From NCBI GenBank assembly GCA_022559985.1, contig JAFJTR010000064.1, positions 1 to 64,000 of the forward strand: DNA of 64,000 nt, read 5' to 3'. Position numbers and translations under genes: made by a program. This DNA comes from Parastagonospora avenae f. sp. tritici 18332-5. Its lineage: Eukaryota > Ascomycota > Dothideomycetes > Pleosporales > Phaeosphaeriaceae. Of this stretch, positions 28,871-39,492 are shown in pieces (positions within the stretch are counted from its first letter, which is position 1; each line of letters begins with the position of its first letter). A model generated the notes under the pieces. That model was given only the letters and a program-made list of their open reading frames with translations, made no database searches and had not been told where the DNA came from.

Positions 28871-31198
28871 ATGGTCCGACTCAAAGAGCGATGGGAGTCT
28901 TTCGAAGCGAATCATGCCAAGGTGCGCAGGATTATTGAGACGGTGAAACCCTATGTTCCGCCAGTAAATTTCATCACGCTACACTATGCATACTTCATCA
29001 GCATGACACTCCTCGGCAGCCTCATTTTCTGGGGCGCGTCCCACCCTGCAAAAAGTGTAGGATGGTGGGACAGCATGTTCATGGTAATGAGTGCCATGAC
29101 CGCGACCGGCCTCAACACCGTGAACGTGAGCCAATTGACTGTTTTCCAACAAGTCGAGCTGGTAGTTTTGATGATGATGGGGAGTCAGGTCCTGGTGTCG
29201 TACTTTACAGTCGCGTTCAGAAAGCACATGTTCGAAAAAAGATTCGAGGATGTTGTGAAGATGGAGAAAGAGAAGCGACAAGCGCGAAATGGTGACATTG
29301 GTGCGGTGGTCGGGATGACGGGCGCGATGTTTGGGATGCCAGTCATGGGATCCTTTGGGAAGGGCAGGAATGGTATGTCACCAAGGAAAAAGACAAAGGT
29401 TACGGCGATAACCATTCCGGAGGCCGAGGAAACGGAAATGCCACCCGGCACGCCAGTGGACCAGATGCAGACCAGGCAGTCACTTGGCGAAAGAGAACGG
29501 AGTCCGCAACAGCATGTTGGGTTTCTAGATCCCATACGAGAGCGTGAGCCTCACAAAAGGCCAATGTCAGCAACGACGGGACACTCAATCTACAACGCGC
29601 AGAGCCACCAGACCATGTCGGAACGCCGCCGCTCACTTGGGGAAAAGTCCACGCTAAATGATGGCTTCAACGTGCAGTCATTCGTCAAGGAGCAAAAGCG
29701 CAGCATTGGCCGCAACGGGCAATTTTTCAACCTGTCATCAGATCAAAGAGAGTACTTGGGTGGCGTAGAATACCGCGCGCTAAAGTTCCTCTTCATATTC
29801 GTTCCTGCGTACTTCATTCTCTGGCAGCTATTCGGCGCAATAGCACTTGGGGCGTACATGTCCGTCTACGAAAAGGAAGCCTGCGCCGTGAATGCCCAGA
29901 ACCCGTGGTGGGCTGGCATCTTCCTGGCTATCTCGGCGTACAGCAATGCCGGCTTCACCCTTTTGGACGCAGGCTTCATACCGTTCCAGTCCTCGTACTA
30001 CATCCTGTGCGTTGTGACGCTCTTGTCGCTCGCTGGACCTGCTGCCTTTCCGGTCTTCGTGCGCTTCCTCGTTTGGAGTATGTCCGCACTTCTCGACCGG
30101 GTCTCCAAAGACAAGGAGTATGGCATATGGAAGGAAGGCTTCGACTTCATTCTCAAATTCCCGCGGCGCGTATACACTAGCATGTTCCCCTCCCGGGATA
30201 CATGGCTTTTCATCGCAACCTTTGGTTCATTCGTGGCAGTCGACTGGGTCCTGATTCTCATTCTCGGCATTGGCAACCCAACCATGGAAGCCATACCGCT
30301 CGGTCGGCGTATTTTCATCTCCCTCTTCGAGGGCTTTTCAATCCCGTCGGGAGGATATGCCATCGTCTCGCCTTCAGCAATGTACTTCGACGTGCAGGTG
30401 CTGTGGCTGGTGATATTCTACACCGCTGCTTACCCACACATTATCACCATGCGCAAGACCAATGTCTACGAAGAGCGCTCACTGGGCATTTACGAAGGCG
30501 ACGAGGCGGAACCAGAACAGCTTCACTCCGCGTCCAGCTCGCTCTTCGACGTTGATGCCGCAATGCCCTATCTACCGTCCTCTGTTCCACAGCCAGAAAA
30601 GTCATCTCTCGCGCCCATCAAATCCCTCGGCAAAGTCGGCGTCCGCGGTACCGCCTTCGTTGGTCGTCAGCTCCAGCGGCGCATGACGGCCTTCCACGGT
30701 GTTGGTGTCGCCCACGCGCCAGCCATAACCAAACCTGCTCCCTTGAAGCGATCGGTCACCATGGACTTCAACCGCGCAACATCCGTCCACTCACTCAGCC
30801 AACACCCACCGACGAATCCGCCCTCTCTCATCAGCCAGCAGGTCCGCGGCCAGCTTTCTCACGATGTCTGGTGGATTGCATTCGCCCTCTTCCTCATCAC
30901 ACTGATCGAAACACACCACTCCATCGGGGACCCGCGCACCTATAGCGTATTCACCATCCTGTTTGAAATTGTGAGCGGATACACGACGATTGGGATCAGC
31001 ATTGGGCTGCCGGACCAAGCGTACAGTTTCAGCGGGGGCATGTTCACTGGCAGTAAGATTGTCATGATTCTGGTAATGTTACGAGGCCGGCATCGCGGAC
31101 TGCCTGTTGCGCTCGATCGCGCAGTGCGACTGCCGGGGAAGAAGCTCGGAGAGATCGAAGAAGAAGATGCTGAGATTCGAAGTATGCTTTCGCAATAG
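28871..31198 (+). CDS. TRK-type potassium transporter
   Basis: High-affinity K+ uptake system of the plasma membrane (TRK/HKT superfamily), built of four membrane-pore-membrane repeats. Single-exon frame of 775 aa starting ACAATGG. Pore-loop glycines are visible: SAMTATGLNTV (first), AYSNAGFTLL (second), GFSIPSGGYAIV (third) and SGYTTIGISIGL (fourth). The long hydrophilic loop between repeats 1 and 2 (about residues 130-300) is Ser/Arg-rich with likely phosphorylation sites, and a second one of about 130 residues precedes repeat 4. This matches fungal TRK proteins of 750-900 aa. Close to the C-terminus MLRGRHRGLPVALDRAV is the usual conserved end. Yeast TRK1 is much longer because of a bigger loop; Neurospora TRK-1 is the better comparison. 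Confidence 0.9.
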   Translation: MVRLKERWESFEANHAKVRRIIETVKPYVPPVNFITLHYAYFISMTLLGSLIFWGASHPAKSVGWWDSMFMVMSAMTATGLNTVNVSQLTVFQQVELVVLMMMGSQVLVSYFTVAFRKHMFEKRFEDVVKMEKEKRQARNGDIGAVVGMTGAMFGMPVMGSFGKGRNGMSPRKKTKVTAITIPEAEETEMPPGTPVDQMQTRQSLGERERSPQQHVGFLDPIREREPHKRPMSATTGHSIYNAQSHQTMSERRRSLGEKSTLNDGFNVQSFVKEQKRSIGRNGQFFNLSSDQREYLGGVEYRALKFLFIFVPAYFILWQLFGAIALGAYMSVYEKEACAVNAQNPWWAGIFLAISAYSNAGFTLLDAGFIPFQSSYYILCVVTLLSLAGPAAFPVFVRFLVWSMSALLDRVSKDKEYGIWKEGFDFILKFPRRVYTSMFPSRDTWLFIATFGSFVAVDWVLILILGIGNPTMEAIPLGRRIFISLFEGFSIPSGGYAIVSPSAMYFDVQVLWLVIFYTAAYPHIITMRKTNVYEERSLGIYEGDEAEPEQLHSASSSLFDVDAAMPYLPSSVPQPEKSSLAPIKSLGKVGVRGTAFVGRQLQRRMTAFHGVGVAHAPAITKPAPLKRSVTMDFNRATSVHSLSQHPPTNPPSLISQQVRGQLSHDVWWIAFALFLITLIETHHSIGDPRTYSVFTILFEIVSGYTTIGISIGLPDQAYSFSGGMFTGSKIVMILVMLRGRHRGLPVALDRAVRLPGKKLGEIEEEDAEIRSMLSQ

Positions 31199-31931
31199 AA
31201 GAAGTTAACATAGTTTTCCGTTTTACACTACAGTACTGATTGCAGCATATAATCACGCTTCTGAAGCTGGGCTTCGATTCCTCTGCTCGTAGCCTCCCGG
31301 GATAATTTGCAAGACATCCATTCTACAAACGACCATGCCCATTACACCGCGTAACCGCAATCAAAGGCCATCAATCTACGAGGTAGGCCGGGGATGGGCT
31401 TCTGATCCGTTGTATCTGCTTAGGGTATAATCGCGCATGCGATCGAAATTGCGGTAAGTGTGATGCTGTGCTGAATCAACATACTGACCCTCCAGTCCTG
31501 GACTCCAAAGTGACGGCGTAATTGTGCCATCGCTATAACATTGAAGTACTTGTCGCAAGTGATCAATGTAATGATCTGTATTTCGTTAGTGAATCTTGAA
31601 ACGGTGCGGCAATAGATGCTCATAGACTGATGTGTTACTCCATGTAAATGTTCTTCTGGGTAATATGATCGAGCTATGGATCTGTGGAAGGAAGAGGACG
31701 AGGAGCTGGAAGGGATGAAAGCCGTGCACACCAAGCTAAGCGAGCGAATGAGATCCCGTCTTTCTGCCATATCCGCCGCCGGGTTTCAGAGGACAGCTCC
31801 GGAGTTCATTAACAGCATCTTTCGCCCTGCGTCGTGTGGCTTGATCGGTGATCCCCCCAAGAATCATGGATTTCGGATCTCCATTTCTTCTTCACCAACT
31901 CCTTGTTCAAGACTAATTGGCGGAATCCAGC
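31199..31931. other. Intergenic region
   Basis: 733 bp between the TRK gene and the zinc-cluster gene, same strand. A frame from ATG 31676 runs into the next gene out of frame and is not supported. Confidence 0.5.
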
Positions 31932-33802
31932 ATGGAAACCATCAAGCCCGGCAAAACGCCTGCCCCGTACGGCCAAGCATGCGTGCACTGCGTCAAGGCC
32001 AAGTCTCGATGCATGCTACGCACAGAAGGCAATTGTGAAAGGTTAGTACAGTCCCAAATGTATACATCAACTCGTATGGACACTATCGATGCCTTGGTGC
32101 CCCGCGAATACTTCCCCACTGACACAACCACAGGTGCCACAGACTCGACAAAGAGTGCGTTCCTTCGGCTACTCTTCGCAAGAAAAGCGCGAAGCAAGCC
32201 AAAGTCTCGAGGCGGACTCAGCTAGAGGATAAGCTCGACGATCTTGTCACCCTCATCCGAACCCAACAAGTCGCTCAAGCGCCGGAGCGATCAGTGGACC
32301 AGCAAGTCATCACACCCTCATCACTGGACTTTTCACCGCAACAGACAGGGTCCGCGACTCCTTGCGATGGCGGCCTTACCAAATTTGATGTTGCTGCGTT
32401 TCGGGACTTTCACTTGCCATATTTCCCGATGATGTATCTGCCGCCAAGCGTGTCTGCCAGGGAATTGCAGCGAGAGAGGCCTATGCTAGCACTGGCTATC
32501 GAGACAGTCATGAACAAGGCATCGGCGCAACAGGTTCAACTAAGTGAGAGATTGCGTACCAAAATGGCGATGAAGCTATTCGTAGATGGAGAGAAGAGCC
32601 TAGACTTGCTGCTCAGTTTGCTGGTCTGCATGGCATGGTAGAGGTCTCTCTCGCATCGTTGACCCCGGCTCACTCTTGCAGGTCTGTCTATTTCACCTCG
32701 GGGAAGAAGTTCCTGGTCATGTTCTCTGCCACTGCTCGGTCCCTTGCGAGCGATCTGAGGTTGGATCGAGCGAGATTTCCATCTTGGTGCCCATCAATAG
32801 CACCAGGTTGTGAGGAAGGCATCGAACAGTCCATTGAAAGCAGGCGCGCGTTGCTCGCGTGTTATTCCATGACCGCAATGTAAGGACTCACGCGCTGTGA
32901 TGGTATTGAGGCTGATTCTTACAGCATATCGACGACGTTCAATTCGGACATCATTGCATGGTCGCCTCAGCTTGAAGAAAATTGCGCCAAACTAGCACAG
33001 GCAAAAGAGACCGAGGGAGACGAGATGCTCATCGCGATCGTTCGTATATCGCGCATATGCTTACAAGCAACTGAGGTTCATCGCTATCTCGCTGATAATA
33101 ACGGCGGACACGTGTCAATGCACATTGAGCCGCTAAAGGACAAGCTCGAACTGTTCAAAGGCACATTGTCAGATGCACAAAGAAGTCACAGTAAGCAATT
33201 GTTTCAAGAAACAGGACTCTGATCGCTGACCACATACAGCCACGATCCGCGCCTACCTCTGCGCTGCCGAAATTGCGATACACGAGCTTGCCATCTTTCA
33301 TCCGCCCACAGTCGCGACACCTTTCGAGTCAGCACTCGATCACAAGCGCATAGGCTACTTGACGAACTGTCTACGAGCATGCCAGGACTACACTGAGTGC
33401 TACCTGAGCTCCGATCTAATACACGTGATGACTGCCTCCGGGTTGCTCTTCTCCTACTGCCTGAAGACACTGCACAAGTTATCAACACTCCAAGACTTCA
33501 TTTGGGATACTACTGTCGCAAAGCAAATGGTGGATGTCGTCGGCTTACTCGAAAGCTGTGCTGTCAGCGCCGAGGAGAGTAATGCGCGATTGAAGGAGCA
33601 AACTGGTGAGGATAGTGTGTTTCTAAAGGCGGCGCGGACGCTGAGGGAAATGGCGCCAAACTGGAGAGTCGCCGTAGCCCATGAACCTTCGAGTAATGTT
33701 GGCGCAACTGCCGTAGAAACCTGGCCTGCGGTGGACCACATGGATTTGTCGCTGTTGGATTTCTCGGGGGATTTCTGGCTGAATGCGCCGTTCGATATCT
33801 GA
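31932..33802 (+). CDS. Zn2Cys6 fungal transcription factor
   Basis: Nuclear DNA-binding regulator. Five exons: 31932-32041, 32134-32637, 32682-32879, 32925-33190, 33240-33802; 546 aa. The zinc cluster spans the first intron and shows C-x2-C-x6-C-x7-C-x2-C-x6-C, beginning at ACVHCVKAKSRC. It is followed by a basic/heptad linker (TLRKKSAKQAKVSRRTQLED, then KLDDLVTLI), which would form the dimerisation coil. The middle and C-terminal parts correspond to the regulatory domain without clear motifs. The C-terminus is acidic/aromatic (DHMDLSLLDFSGDFWL), a possible activation segment. Its stop lies inside the start of a truncated sugar-transporter relic, so the transporter may once have been a target or neighbour. 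Target genes are unknown. Confidence 0.85.
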
Positions 33803-34796
33803 ATTGTTTGAGGTGTTGGCTTTTGCGTGGGTTTGGGCGCTGAGCATATCCGTCCAGCCGTTGCAGGCAGCGAGCAGGGCGCTGTTTGTCGAGTCGTGTC
33901 CGGATCATCAGCAGGTACAGGCTGCGGTGTGGATGGGGAGGGCTGTTGCGGGCAGCAGCGTGCTGGGGTACTCTCTCGGTGTGCTTCCGTTCAATGAGTC
34001 TCCGCTACTGAAGGGTTGGCGGACATATCAGTTCTTGTGTGACATTACTGCGGTGGCTTTGGTCCCGCTCGCGCTCGTTGCGTGCTGTTTCTCCTCTCCG
34101 ACAGCAGCACGTGTTGTGGCCAATCGTCATCTGGGCCAACTAAGCAGCAGCCCGCGCGCATTAACAACAGCTATCGTTCATGAGTTTAAAAGGACTTCGT
34201 ACGTGGTATGCCGGGTATTCTACGTCCAGTTTCTTTCCTGGCTGTGCTGGTTCCCGGTCATGTACTTCCAAAGCCAATAAGCATGCAATCATCCCAGTAA
34301 ACGGTCCAAATTGCTCACTGAGTGCTTACGCAGGTACCTCCTCGAAATCTACATGGCCGCAGAAGATGAGTGGAAAGACTCGCAGGCATCTCTGACAAAG
34401 TCCATGACAATCGAGAAAGGCAGGCGCTATGCCTCGCTCACTGTCTTCTGCTCTGCTGTTGTGTCTCTCGCAGCCAACGTCACTTCCCCATTATTATTCC
34501 GGGGGGCAAAAGACAGCGAAACGCTGAACCTCCACCATGCCGCTTCCAAGAAGGAAAAGGAACAAAGATCGGACGACGCATCGCTGCTATCTTTATGGTG
34601 TTTCGGGCACCTGGTACTTGCTGCGATCATGCTAGCCACCTTTCTCGTCCACACCAAGACGCAAGGTATATTTCTCATATCTGCCATTGGGATTCCGTGG
34701 GCACTGACGCAATGGATACCGCATCCAATCGTAGGCAGGGAAGTGATAAGAAAGGGTGGTAGTGCTCTGAGAAGCACAGTGAAGCGTAGTATATAG
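33783..34796 (+). pseudogene. Truncated GPH/SUT-type sugar transporter relic
   Basis: Two pieces resemble the middle of fungal glycoside-pentoside-hexuronide transporters (alpha-glucoside/sucrose permeases). The first is VQPLQAASRALFVESCPDHQ through FLSWLCWFPVMYFQSQ (33783-34277). The second, after an intron, starts YLLEIYMAAEDEW and ends IPHPIVGREVIRKGG (34334-34796). The first helices of a 12-TM carrier are absent; the frame begins within 20 bp of the preceding gene's stop. The last helices are absent too. The intron has a proper acceptor at 34333, but where GTAAGC is expected the donor reads ATAAGC (34277-34282), so the first frame runs into TAA at 34278-34280. Joining across it restores the family's SQYLLEIY reading, which supports a G-to-A donor mutation. 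Confidence 0.65.
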
Positions 34797-35407
34797 TTCG
34801 TAACTAGAAAATCCCAAATTCTAGATCCCACATATGATGCGCCTTCCGCGACAAGCTCGTGGAGCTACGCGCGGGGTGTCGACGAGGTTAGATCTCTCGG
34901 ACAGGGAAAGCAGTATTACAGAAAATGCAAGTAGTGAGTGTGGTCAATGCACATGCACCAGCACCAGCACCAGTACCTCAAAATTGCGCTATTAGATAGC
35001 GCAGACATGGAAGTCATACCGGAGACGAAAGGCTAGATAAGGCACGGTGTAAGATATAGATTGCAGTTTCGTTGTTAAGAACCGGTGGAGTAATTTGTAG
35101 AGGCGGGATGGGAGGAGATGACGCGTTCGCTAGCGCCTTCCTGGGCTTCGTTCAAAGTAGAAAGAGTTGCTGCCACGCCTACAGGTTTTCAATCCACTTG
35201 ACACACTGATTTCTTCGCTTGCATTTGCACCGCACACGAACCGATCTCGCACGAAAATGGATATCATTCGCCGTTGCACGACGACATTACATATACATAC
35301 ACATACGAGAGAGAGGCCCCAACGCACACCGTAGTGCGCCGTCTGAGAAAAGAAAGGGCTCGACTACCAAGCACACTTCCGCGATTTACTACCATGACGA
35401 TTCACAT
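34797..35407. other. Convergent spacer
   Basis: About 610 bp between the transporter relic and the 3' end of the GH17 gene. It has a short CACCAG triplet-type repeat near 34953-34974. Nothing else supported. Confidence 0.45.
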
Positions 35408-36643
35408 CTACAAGGCAAAGGCAGCAAAGGCGAAGACAACGGACAGGGCCATGGCCATGGAGTTGACAGCCGAGACGGATGTGGCTCCAGGGGCGTTGCC
35501 AGTAGCCTGAGCTGGGGTGGGACCAGTGCCGGTAGCGCTACCAGATGCACCACCAGCCGCGCCGCCAGACGCAGAAGCGTTGCCGCTGGGAGAAGCAGCG
35601 CCACCGCTGGGGGAAGCAGAGCCGCTGGACTTGGGGCCAGCGCTGCCGCTAGGGCTAGCAGAGGAAGATGATGGCGAGGGGAGCTCCTTCTTCTCAGGGC
35701 AGCTGAGGTCGTAGCGGGGCTTGGTGCTCAGGTTGTCGGTAATGGCGAACTTGACGTCGTTGGCCGGGTTGGCGTCACGGAGGGTGTACCAGAAGACGTT
35801 CTTCTTGCCGAAGAGCGCGCAGCCGACTTCCTTCCAGTACTTGCCGGCATTGTCGACGGTTGCGTCCGCGGCGCCGTAGGTCTTGCCGCTGTATGCCCAG
35901 CCGGTCTCGGTGATCCAGACGTCCTTGCTGCCGGCGACGCCCTCGGTGGCGGAGAGCGCGCTGCTCAGGAGGTTGGCGGCGTTGTCGAGCGAGTTGTTGC
36001 GCTCGACCTCGTAGTAGGGGAAGGCGTTGACGGACAGGAAGTCGACGTTGTCGATGACGGCCTTATTGGAGACGTTGACCCAGGCGGTCCAGGTGTCGAC
36101 GTGGGTGACCTTGATCTGGGCAAGGGGTGTGTTGGCGAGCTTGCTGCGGACGTCCTTGATGAACTTCACAATCTGCTCGGCGCTGTTACCGACACCAGAC
36201 TTGTTCCGGATACCGGGCTCGGACACGCGGTATAGATCCTCGCTGCCGACGGAAATACCGACGATAAGGTCGGTCAGCTTGGTGCCGTGCTCCTTGATCG
36301 CCGCGGTGAGAGCGTTGAGCTCACCATCGATGCTGGTGGTGCCCGACGCCCACACCCCGAGGAGGAGCTTTGTATCGGTCGCAACGGCGGCGGCGAAGGC
36401 AGCGATGGGCTTGGGGTCCTGCTCGGTGCCGGCCTGGATGTTGGTGTACAGGCGGATCGTGTTGAATTTGCCCGGCGCGCCCTGGAGGCCCTTTGCCGTC
36501 TTGAACTCCTTCTCAAAGTCTTCCTGCGTCTTCGCTGTGCCAGTGTCGGTCGTGGCACCGGCATTGAAGCCCATGACCAGGTCCTGAGCAATCGCGCTGC
36601 CAACGGTGGCCGCGGCGACCGCCAGAAGAGCTGTGAAACGCAT
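35408..36643 (-). CDS. eglC: GPI-anchored GH17 glucan endo-1,3-beta-glucosidase
   Basis: Cell-wall beta-1,3-glucan hydrolase/remodelling enzyme. Single exon, 411 aa. A signal peptide (MRFTALLAVAAATVGSAIAQ) is followed directly by the GH17 fold (LVMGFNAGATTD, FNTIRLYTNIQAG). The acid/base glutamate lies in GISVGSEDLYR; many relatives have VGNE there. The nucleophile is in VWITETGWAYSG. After the catalytic domain (to about residue 310) comes a Ser/Pro/Gly/Ala-rich stalk with repeated SGSA/ASPSG units, and then a hydrophobic C-terminus (MAMALSVVFAFAAFAL), the GPI signal. This is the architecture of Aspergillus EglC/Btg-type enzymes, so a role in wall assembly rather than nutrition is likely. The promoter side (above 36643) is shared with no close gene. 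Confidence 0.92.
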   Translation of the reverse strand: MRFTALLAVAAATVGSAIAQDLVMGFNAGATTDTGTAKTQEDFEKEFKTAKGLQGAPGKFNTIRLYTNIQAGTEQDPKPIAAFAAAVATDTKLLLGVWASGTTSIDGELNALTAAIKEHGTKLTDLIVGISVGSEDLYRVSEPGIRNKSGVGNSAEQIVKFIKDVRSKLANTPLAQIKVTHVDTWTAWVNVSNKAVIDNVDFLSVNAFPYYEVERNNSLDNAANLLSSALSATEGVAGSKDVWITETGWAYSGKTYGAADATVDNAGKYWKEVGCALFGKKNVFWYTLRDANPANDVKFAITDNLSTKPRYDLSCPEKKELPSPSSSSASPSGSAGPKSSGSASPSGGAASPSGNASASGGAAGGASGSATGTGPTPAQATGNAPGATSVSAVNSMAMALSVVFAFAAFAL

Positions 36644-37530
36644 GTTTGTGGTAAAAGTGTTTGAGAGAGTGACTGTGGGAATGAAAGGGAAGAATATGGA
36701 AGAGACAAGAAGGTGAAAGAGTGGAAACGTGAAGATTCACGAGAGGGGTGAAGAGAGGAAGTGAGATCGCTCATGACATGCAAACGTTCATGGCTCACTA
36801 GCACGCACCCCGTACAGCTAATTGCGGTTGGGGAGCGGAGCCCCATGATTGGTCGTGCGGTCCAGGCGCCGCTCGGCCTTGGCATCATCGCGCCCCTGTG
36901 TTGGGCACAGCCACGGCCGTGTTGGTCCTTGAAACGGCGCCTCGACCCCTGCATTCAGCGCATCAAACATTCGTCGAATGCAGATCGGTGCAATGACGAT
37001 GACCACGCTGATCGCAATGCAGTCCATGAAGTACCACAGCAACAGACCGCTGGAAGATTGGAAAATATGTTGATGTTTTTTCTGTGGCATGTGTTGAGCA
37101 TTTCAGCGCGCCACGTTGTGCGTGGTGGCACAAGCCTTTGCCGCCGCGGGACGCCGCAACGTCAGACCATAATAAGGTTGACTCCTTGACGAGTCATCAG
37201 CGGTCCGTTGAAGTCCGTTGAAGTCTGTTGAAGTCCGTTGATCGTGACTTTTAGTGCACATGTACTGGTTACAGCTTTGAATACCAACTGGTGACTCTGT
37301 TAGACCACGGTCACAGCAATGCCCAAGTGCCATTGTCAAGTCATATGTGGCCACAAAGCCTTAGAGGTGAGTTAAGCGTTGATGTAGCATTGTTGGATTT
37401 GTACCTGATGCACTGCTGAAGAGAAAGCTATGACTGGAAACCGAAGATAACCTTAACTGGACTCTGGACCTCTCGTAAATCCTGGTACACAAACGGACGT
37501 GGGCACGTGTCCAACGCCCGCGTAGGAGCT
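36644..37530. other. Intergenic region with a small tandem repeat
   Basis: About 890 bp. Apart from the 10-bp tandem repeat at 37203-37241, no gene or RNA is supported. Confidence 0.5.
37203..37241. repeat. Four-unit 10-bp tandem repeat
   Basis: GTCCGTTGAA repeated about four times, with one T/C variant in the third unit and the last unit lacking its final A. Simple minisatellite; intergenic. Confidence 0.9.
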
Positions 37531-38053
37531 TCACAGATCCTCGGAACAGTCAGCAAAGCCTTCTGGTCTGGGTAAATCCGCCCACGGGTCCGCCCACGGA
37601 TCCGGCACACACGTCTTCTCTTGCTGTCTCTCGCACCACCGCGCCATACTGCTGTTGAAGAATCGCGATTCTAAGAGAGATCTTGCTGGCTCGATTTGGC
37701 TTGTGAACCATTGCACAATCTGGCCCTTGCCCAGGAGTCTATCGGCTTCTTTCTACTTGGTGTCAGCGGCATGCCGGTGCATCCACAATGTAGCTTACAC
37801 TCAGTACATATAGGAGATAGTTGTACCCGAGAGCTTCCTCGTTGCACTTTGTGAATGCTGCAAGGTCGCTGTCATTTCCGAAGGTAAGGTGGCGGCTTTT
37901 GTCGACCAATTTGGTTATGTCATACACGGTTTGGCTCAGTCTAGGCTTGAGCGCAGTAAGCCCCCGGGTGAGTAAGAGGAAGTCTTGTTCAGCCGCGAAC
38001 ATCATGTGGATGTGCGGAGAGGCTGCCTCGCTTGAAACCTTCGTTGGTGACAT
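37531..38053 (-). CDS. Hypothetical 158-aa protein, two exons
   Basis: Exons 38053-37799 and 37752-37531 on the minus strand, joined over a 46-nt intron with donor GTAAGC, branch-type CTGAC and acceptor TAG. Both halves stay in frame and read as one coherent protein (…NEEALGYNYLLYVLS, then KEADRLLGKGQIVQWF…), which is the main reason to believe it. The start is the first ATG; the frame upstream continues without ATG. It is helix-prone, without signal peptide or membrane span. Near the C-terminus PWADPWADLP is a small internal duplication, visible in the DNA as repeated TCCGCCCACGG. The family is not recognised; it resembles short proteins found only in related fungi. Confidence 0.55.
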
Positions 38054-38262
38054 GACCGTAAGCTCGGTTGCGTTCTTGCTGGAAACATGGCAAGAAGAGC
38101 TGTAACAAGGACAGTTTATATACTTGGTCTTCGCGGCCACGTTGTCTTGTGAGGAGAGATGACTAGGAATTTTGTTTCGTGGAGGCCTGTTCCGTCACTC
38201 GAAGCCTGCCACCAACACCACAACCATTGAAGGCTCCCAGGCCACTAAGGTCCACGACTGCA

Positions 38263-39492
38263 TCACACCTTTTCCTTGGACTCACTTCCATTACGTTGAT
38301 GAGAATCGCTCCGCCATCGAAAGTGTGGCGCGAACAAGTCATACACACTCTCGTCATCCGAGGAGTCCGCTTCTGCTTCTATCCGCGACTGTCTGCGCTG
38401 CTGTCCTGGGCTGGGCCGCTGAAAAGGCGTACACTCTAGTGTCGTAGACAATGAAGTCGAGCGCGTACGTGGACGAGGCTCGATTTCGATCTTAAGCGAT
38501 AGATCCGGCTGCAGCGTACGTTCCATGGCGCGATCAAGGTGTCTGACTGGTGCCGGCAATACAGGAAGCGATAGACGATTGCGGTGTCGTGGGCCGTTTA
38601 AAAGTGGCTGGGGCGGTGCAGCGCGCAGTACAGTGGACATCGATGACGTGGTTCGTTGAAAATCTGGTCGTGAAGATGGCGCTGTGTTTGGCCTGGGAAA
38701 AGACCTGGCGGATGGCGGTAGGACGTGTAGAGTCGATCGCATTGTTTTGTCGTAATGAATGACCTTGAATTCAACATGACCTTGTGCAATTTGATCGTTC
38801 GCAATCGTGCGCTTACTCAGATAGGCTCGTTGGTATTGCAACTCCTTTGCAATATCTTTTGGCAGCTGCTCAAGCTCTTCAGAACGGAACTCGCCTCCAT
38901 GACGGGCTAGACCAGCATAGAAAAGTATCATAAACTTCTCACAAATAGTGTAGTATCCCAAGTGGTCCCGGAGGTATTCGAAAGGCTCAGGGCTCAACGG
39001 CATCCGCATACGCGTTTCCAAGAATTGCCTGTAGCATGCGCTGAACGTGTCGATGAGCTTGTTCTGCATTTGCGGGAGTCCGAGCATATGGCCCAGGTGC
39101 CATGCCTTGGTCAATTTCAGCATCATATCGCTGCTGCCGATGAGCTTTTCGAAGGGATTAGATGCCACTGGCCGCATCTTTCCCAAGAAGCCACTCTGCT
39201 CGATATGCTCCATCGCGATCTCGAAGACGATATAGTCAGTATTCGTGATGGTTGAACCCCCTTTGACATTCTCACGCAGTGCGGGAGCGCCCCTCAGGGC
39301 TGCTTGCGATATGTGTACCACGTGAGATCGTGGTGGCCGTCCTATGTACACATCAAAGCCATTTGTGGGCAGGCTGTAGTCCGTGTCAGAGAAGCCGAAG
39401 GCGACAGAGAAAGGGTTGTACCTCGATCCTAGTGAAACTCGTCGACCTGCAGCGGGTTGACCGAAAAAGGTTGCGCCAAAGAAGTTCAACAT
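38263..39492 (-). CDS. BTB/POZ-type domain protein
   Basis: Single-exon frame of 409 aa from ATG 39492. Residues about 45-115 resemble a diverged fungal BTB domain (GFDVYIGRPPRSHVVHISQA, ALREN, then ITNTDYIVFEIAMEHIEQSG). It is followed by a helical extension with LTKAWHLGHMLGLPQMQN and EKFMILFYAGLARHG. The last 150 residues are Pro/Arg/Ser-rich and disordered. Fungal BTB proteins of this kind are numerous and mostly of unknown function; some are adaptors of Cul3 ubiquitin ligases. The gene at 41709 shares the post-BTB layout, suggesting paralogy. The assignment is from pattern rather than strong identity. Confidence 0.6.
   Translation of the reverse strand: MLNFFGATFFGQPAAGRRVSLGSRYNPFSVAFGFSDTDYSLPTNGFDVYIGRPPRSHVVHISQAALRGAPALRENVKGGSTITNTDYIVFEIAMEHIEQSGFLGKMRPVASNPFEKLIGSSDMMLKLTKAWHLGHMLGLPQMQNKLIDTFSACYRQFLETRMRMPLSPEPFEYLRDHLGYYTICEKFMILFYAGLARHGGEFRSEELEQLPKDIAKELQYQRAYLSKRTIANDQIAQGHVEFKVIHYDKTMRSTLHVLPPSARSFPRPNTAPSSRPDFQRTTSSMSTVLRAAPPQPLLNGPRHRNRLSLPVLPAPVRHLDRAMERTLQPDLSLKIEIEPRPRTRSTSLSTTLECTPFQRPSPGQQRRQSRIEAEADSSDDESVYDLFAPHFRWRSDSHQRNGSESKEKV

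Noticed and set aside
31932..34796. One fused regulator-transporter protein
   Set aside because: The regulator has its own stop at 33800-33802 and the transporter piece is in a different frame with broken splicing.
37763..38140. 125-codon single-exon reading of the small minus-strand gene
   Set aside because: It lacks an ATG at its start and reads through a good 46-nt intron; the two-exon model from ATG 38053 is better.
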